A stretch of DNA of 64,000 nt from a virus. A program made the position numbers and the translations under genes. The DNA lies in the IMG/VR virus record IMGVR_UViG_3300043436_003448, positions 1 to 64,000 of that record; one strand, given 5' to 3'. The notes under the pieces are model-generated. The model saw only the letters and a program-made list of their open reading frames with translations. It searched no databases and was not told where the DNA came from. This document shows, piece by piece, positions 60,577 through 64,000 of this stretch; positions within the stretch are counted from its first letter, which is position 1; every line of letters starts with the position of its first letter.

Positions 60577-62009
60577 TCCAAGCTACATCCCCTTCCCTGG
60601 CCGTAAACCGCCGTAAGACACTTTGGCCGGACCCGGCCACCATCACCAACATTTCAGAGCACCAGCGAGAACGCCTTGCCCTCGCCCTGTCAACGCGTTT
60701 CGGAATTCTCGGAGGAACGCCAGGCACCGGGAAGACTCACACCACGATTGCCCTGATCAAAGCCCTAGCCCGGCTGCATGGCTCCCACATGATCGCATTC
60801 GTTGCGCCAACCGGGAAAGCTGCCAATCGTGGGGCTGAATTACTTTCTTCCCATTCCCTGACAATCCCGGCAACCACGATTCACCGGATCTTGGAGGTTG
60901 ACCGCAACGGCCGGGATGGAGAGGGCTGGAGCTTCAAGCGAAACAAATTCAACCGGCTGCAGCAGATGTTTTTCTTCGTCGATGAAATGTCGATGACAGA
61001 CACGGACACATTCGCCAGCTTCTGTGAAGCCCTGCCAGATGAAGCCCACGTTCTTCTGGTTGGTGATATCTACCAACTTCCACCCGTCGGACACGGTGCT
61101 CCTCTCCGTGATCTGATCAACTCCAATCAGGTTGGCTATGGAGAACTCACAGAGATCCGCCGCAACTCTGGTGACATCGTTATCGGATGCCAGAACCTGA
61201 AGAATGGCATCTACTTCCCGCCAAACACTTCCGGCCTGAATCTTGATCCCGAAGTAGGCATGAACTGGATTCACAAACCTTGCTCCCGGCCGGAGCAGCA
61301 GGTTCAAACAATGCTGAAGCTTCTGGCAACGGTCCCCAAGACATTTAACCCGATATTTGACATCCAAGTCATCTGCACGACAAATGGGAAGCTTGACCAG
61401 GCATCGGAGAAGGAGGAGAACAACCCGATCTCACGGAACGCCCTGAACAAGATTCTTCAGCCGGCATTGAATCCATCAAATCCGATCACGGGGAAAAACA
61501 GATTCGCCGTCCGGGACAAAGTGATCTGCACAAAGAACGCCATCTTTGAACTGGTGGACATCATCCGGACGGCCGGAGGAGTGGAGGTCGACGAAACCGG
61601 AACAAATGACATCGTAGCCAACGGTGAAATCGGGCAGGTCTGCGCGATTCAAGAAAAACGGGCGATCATCAAATTGATGTTCCCGCAGCGTTATATCTCC
61701 TGCCCATTGTCGGCCGGAGGAGGAGGGGGCAACGGGACCGCCGGCAACTCTGGATGTTTCGATCTTGGGTATGCAATCACATGCCACAAGAGCCAAGGAA
61801 GCCAAATGCCAATCGTGATGGTCATGCTGGACGACTCGAACGGAGCCAACTGGGTGACCAGCCGCGAATGGCATTACACCGCCATCAGCCGAGCCGAAAA
61901 AATCTGCATGACAATCGGAAAATGGGACACGTTGATGCGGCAGAGTAAGCGGGTGAGTCTGTCAGGCCGGAAAACGTTTCTCAGTGAAAAATTGCAGGGG
62001 GTAATGTGA
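60573..62009 (+). CDS. RecD-like SF1 helicase (C-terminal half)
   Basis: 478 aa. Walker A GGTPGTGKT (47-55), FFFVDEMSM (motif II), GDIYQLPPVGHG (motif III), TEIRRN (motif IV) and a UvrD-like end ITCHKSQGSQ with EWHYTAISRAE. It lacks the OB and HhH part found at 58740. A 5'-3' helicase expected to work on replication or recombination ends. LSAGGGGG is a dispersed word in reverse orientation. Confidence 0.85.
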   Translation: MIQATSPSLAVNRRKTLWPDPATITNISEHQRERLALALSTRFGILGGTPGTGKTHTTIALIKALARLHGSHMIAFVAPTGKAANRGAELLSSHSLTIPATTIHRILEVDRNGRDGEGWSFKRNKFNRLQQMFFFVDEMSMTDTDTFASFCEALPDEAHVLLVGDIYQLPPVGHGAPLRDLINSNQVGYGELTEIRRNSGDIVIGCQNLKNGIYFPPNTSGLNLDPEVGMNWIHKPCSRPEQQVQTMLKLLATVPKTFNPIFDIQVICTTNGKLDQASEKEENNPISRNALNKILQPALNPSNPITGKNRFAVRDKVICTKNAIFELVDIIRTAGGVEVDETGTNDIVANGEIGQVCAIQEKRAIIKLMFPQRYISCPLSAGGGGGNGTAGNSGCFDLGYAITCHKSQGSQMPIVMVMLDDSNGANWVTSREWHYTAISRAEKICMTIGKWDTLMRQSKRVSLSGRKTFLSEKLQGVM

Positions 62010-62173
62010 TGTTTTCAATTCTCAATCCAATGGAACTGTCAGACCTGCAATTCAACATTTTCCTGTCGCTCTTCGGCGGGATTTTCTTCCTCCTCCCGGC
62101 CGTCTTTACCCTGTACCTCCTTCACCTCACATGCAAAATCGAATCAACGAGAAAGGAAATCTCAGAACCATGA
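62009..62173 (+). CDS. 54-aa membrane peptide
   Basis: ATG overlaps the helicase stop (TGATG) and its own stop overlaps the next ATG (ATGA). One strong hydrophobic helix (IFLSLFGGIFFLLPAVFTLY) and a charged tail (CKIESTRKEISEP). A membrane peptide inside a replication operon. Unknown. Confidence 0.55.
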   Translation: MFSILNPMELSDLQFNIFLSLFGGIFFLLPAVFTLYLLHLTCKIESTRKEISEP

Positions 62174-62814
62174 GTATCCCACCAAACAGAGAAGAACGAT
62201 CAGGACGCCGCAGGGGAACTGCCAAATGCAAATCCGATCCAAAGCCCGATGATCCAACCGACATCGAATCCAGCCAGCCAGTTGTTTGCCCGTTCACGGT
62301 CATTGTGGATACCAGGGAACAATCGCCCTACCAGTTCCGCACGTTCAAGGCCGACGCGAAACACAAGACTCAATCCGGAATCATTCGTTCGTTATATATC
62401 CCGGTTGAAATAGCGACCCTGAGAACGGCCGACTATTCAGTTAAAGGCTTCGAAACTGAAATAGCGATCGAGAGAAAATCTCTCACGGACCTGTTCGGGA
62501 CTTTAGGATCCGGCCGCGAAAGGTTTGAGCGAGAACTGGAACGCCTCTCCGAATTCAAGGTCGCCCATATTGTGATTGAGGCTGACTGGAAAACGATCCT
62601 CGAGTCACCGCCGGAACGAACGAAGCTTTCTCCGAAGTCCGTTTTCCGCTCAATCAACGCATGGGAGCAGGAGTTTCCAACGATTCACTGGCAATTCATG
62701 TGGATCCGAGCCATCGCCGAGCACAAGACATTCCGCATTCTGGAAAGATTCTGGAACCAGAAGCAAAAGGCAATCGCGGAAGAAAATCGACCATTGGGCG
62801 TGACAAGTATGTGA
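62170..62814 (+). CDS. ERCC4-domain nuclease
   Basis: 214 aa from ATG 62170. VIVDTREQSPYQF, RTADYSVKGFETEIAIERKS and LGSGRERFERELERL contain the ERK-D motif of the XPF/ERCC4 nuclease core. Cuts branched DNA in recombination or repair. The N-terminal ~45 residues are basic and disordered. Confidence 0.85.
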   Translation: MSIPPNREERSGRRRGTAKCKSDPKPDDPTDIESSQPVVCPFTVIVDTREQSPYQFRTFKADAKHKTQSGIIRSLYIPVEIATLRTADYSVKGFETEIAIERKSLTDLFGTLGSGRERFERELERLSEFKVAHIVIEADWKTILESPPERTKLSPKSVFRSINAWEQEFPTIHWQFMWIRAIAEHKTFRILERFWNQKQKAIAEENRPLGVTSM

Positions 62815-62827
62815 CATCCATGTAACA
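62810..62827. promoter_or_regulatory. Palindrome site p
   Basis: TGTGACATCCATGTAACA, overlapping the ERCC4 stop, 86 nt upstream of the primase gene. Confidence 0.55.
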
Positions 62828-62913
62828 ATCGCGACCCCCTTTCCAATTCGCGCTGCTGACCGCCCGACGCTCCCGCTGGCTGCCTGACCGTCAATGCTCA
62901 GGAATGGACTTCT

Positions 62914-64000
62914 GATGGCCGATTATTCGCTCTTTCCGATCCTTTCGAAGTTTGAACGCCTCACATGGCGATCGGACAACCCCAATCTGGGGGAATGCCG
63001 TTGCCCTGGGCACGATGACTCAACAAATTCGCTGCACGTCACTATCAAACACTGTGACGATGGCGTGACAAAGTTGATGTTGAAGTGTCACGCGGGATGC
63101 CAGAACGGGGATATTCTTCGGGCAATGGGAGAGGTTTTTTCCTCGCTGTTTCCTGATCGGACAAGGCAATCGAAATCCGGAAACCCCTCCTCTTCGGCCG
63201 GAAAGGGAGGAGCCGCGAGCGCGGGCAAGAACGAGCCCAAACTGGTCAAAGTCTACGACTACCACGACTCAGACGGCCAGTTGCTCCATCAGACTCTACG
63301 CTGGGAACCAAAGCTTTTCACCCAAAGGCGCCGCGCTGAGCCGAACACCGTTTACCAGGTGAAGGGAGTTGACAGGAAATCCTTCAAAGATCCTCACGGA
63401 AACTGGTGGATCAATTCTCTCAGCGGAATTGAACCCGTCATTTACCGACTTCCCGAGATTCTTCGCGCTGACAATCGGAAATTCATCTTTCTTTGCGAAG
63501 GGGAAAAGGACGCCGATAATCTCAAGGCGAAATTCAATGTCTATTCAACCACCGTTCCAATGGGCGCAGGGAAGTGGCGACCGTCTTACACTCAGGTTTT
63601 CCGAGGCCGACGCGTAATCATCATTCCGGATACCGACAAGCCCCGGAAGGGACAAACGGATCCCGCCGCAAATGCTGGATACGATGGAGCTCGCCGAGTA
63701 GCCGCCGAACTTGTCAAAGTCGCTTTGGAAGTCCGGATTTGCTACCTCCCAAACGTCAACGACCAACTAAGCCCAAAATGGGACTTGTCAGATTGGCTTG
63801 CCGCGGGAGGCACAAAGGCCCAATTCCTTGACGCTTGCAACGATGCCCCAATTCTTCACCCCGGACATCCGGGATTGATCCCGGCAGGAATGACGGCCGC
63901 GGAGTCCGAATCAGCAATGCAGATGCCCCCGCAGTCTGATACCGCTGAATCCTCCTCCCAACTCCCGGCCGTCATTCCTCCTTTTGCTTTAGACGTATTC
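62914..64000 (+). CDS. Primase-like TOPRIM protein (partial)
   Basis: Open to the right edge, 362 codons visible. N-terminal zinc site CRCPGHDD...CHAGC, as in phage primases; then a TOPRIM fold: FLCEGEKDADNL (Glu) and VIIIPDTDK (DxD), and a following DLSDWLAAGG typical for primase-associated domains. SSSAGKGG and the final ESSSQLPAVIPP are linkers with the dispersed word or variants. It probably continues into a DUF3987 or helicase part. Confidence 0.8.

Noticed and set aside
1-64000. Mu-like transposable phage
   Set aside because: Several virion genes are Mu-like (gp29, I, gp36), but no MuA/MuB transposase is present in this window and a P4-type integrase with attP is.

Overview
The window is one contiguous piece of a large temperate tailed dsDNA phage genome. 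Genes run off both ends: an Ig-domain protein on the left and a primase/TOPRIM protein on the right. The host cannot be proved from sequence alone. Planctomycetota is my best guess, because two virion proteins carry the roughly 85-residue beta-rich repeat (core xYNASAATVQAAL) that is common in planctomycete surface proteins, and many starts have weak or no Shine-Dalgarno sequence. No ribosomal, CRISPR, IS or transposase genes are seen.

Layout. (1) 1-36 kb, minus strand: packaging and virion genes, read right to left. The order is papain-like peptidase, thioredoxin-like protein, ferredoxin, large terminase, KTSC protein, Mu-I-like protease/scaffold, decoration protein, major capsid, connector, tail tube, G/GT tail chaperone with a -1 frameshift, tape measure, tail and fibre proteins, two glycosyltransferase-like proteins, Mu-gp29-like portal fused to an inorganic-pyrophosphatase-like domain, an 1833-aa polyvalent protein with a DNA methyltransferase domain, and a PAS protein. 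(2) 36-38.1 kb, minus: small membrane and lipoproteins (possible lysis/spanin set) and an aberrant tRNA. (3) 38.15-39 kb: non-coding control region with repeated ATCTGTGC words between the divergent arms. (4) 39-46.9 kb, plus: an atypical tyrosine recombinase followed by about 17 small genes, a PP-loop ATPase and a T4-type RNA ligase, nearly every gap holding a related hairpin right after the stop codon. (5) 47-53 kb: coiled-coil protein, two minus genes, an attP site in a tRNA-Lys 3' half with arm-type repeats, the P4-type integrase and small regulators. (6) 53.2-64 kb, plus: exonuclease, RecT-like annealing protein, ssDNA-binding-like protein, initiator-type tRNA-Met, CsrA, a RecD2 helicase split over two genes, ERCC4 nuclease and primase, much of it translationally coupled.

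Three genome-wide signals tie the window together. An 18-bp palindrome, TGTCACATGCATGTGACA, lies just upstream of nearly every transcription unit on both strands. A 15-bp word, CGGCCGGAGAGGAGG, recurs about once per kb in coding (several reading frames) and non-coding DNA. The stop-codon-linked GCGGA...TCCGC hairpins mark the cassette-like small-gene array. Together with the phage CsrA, RNA ligase and odd tRNA-like genes they suggest a phage with unusually developed post-transcriptional and global control. That last statement is inference.
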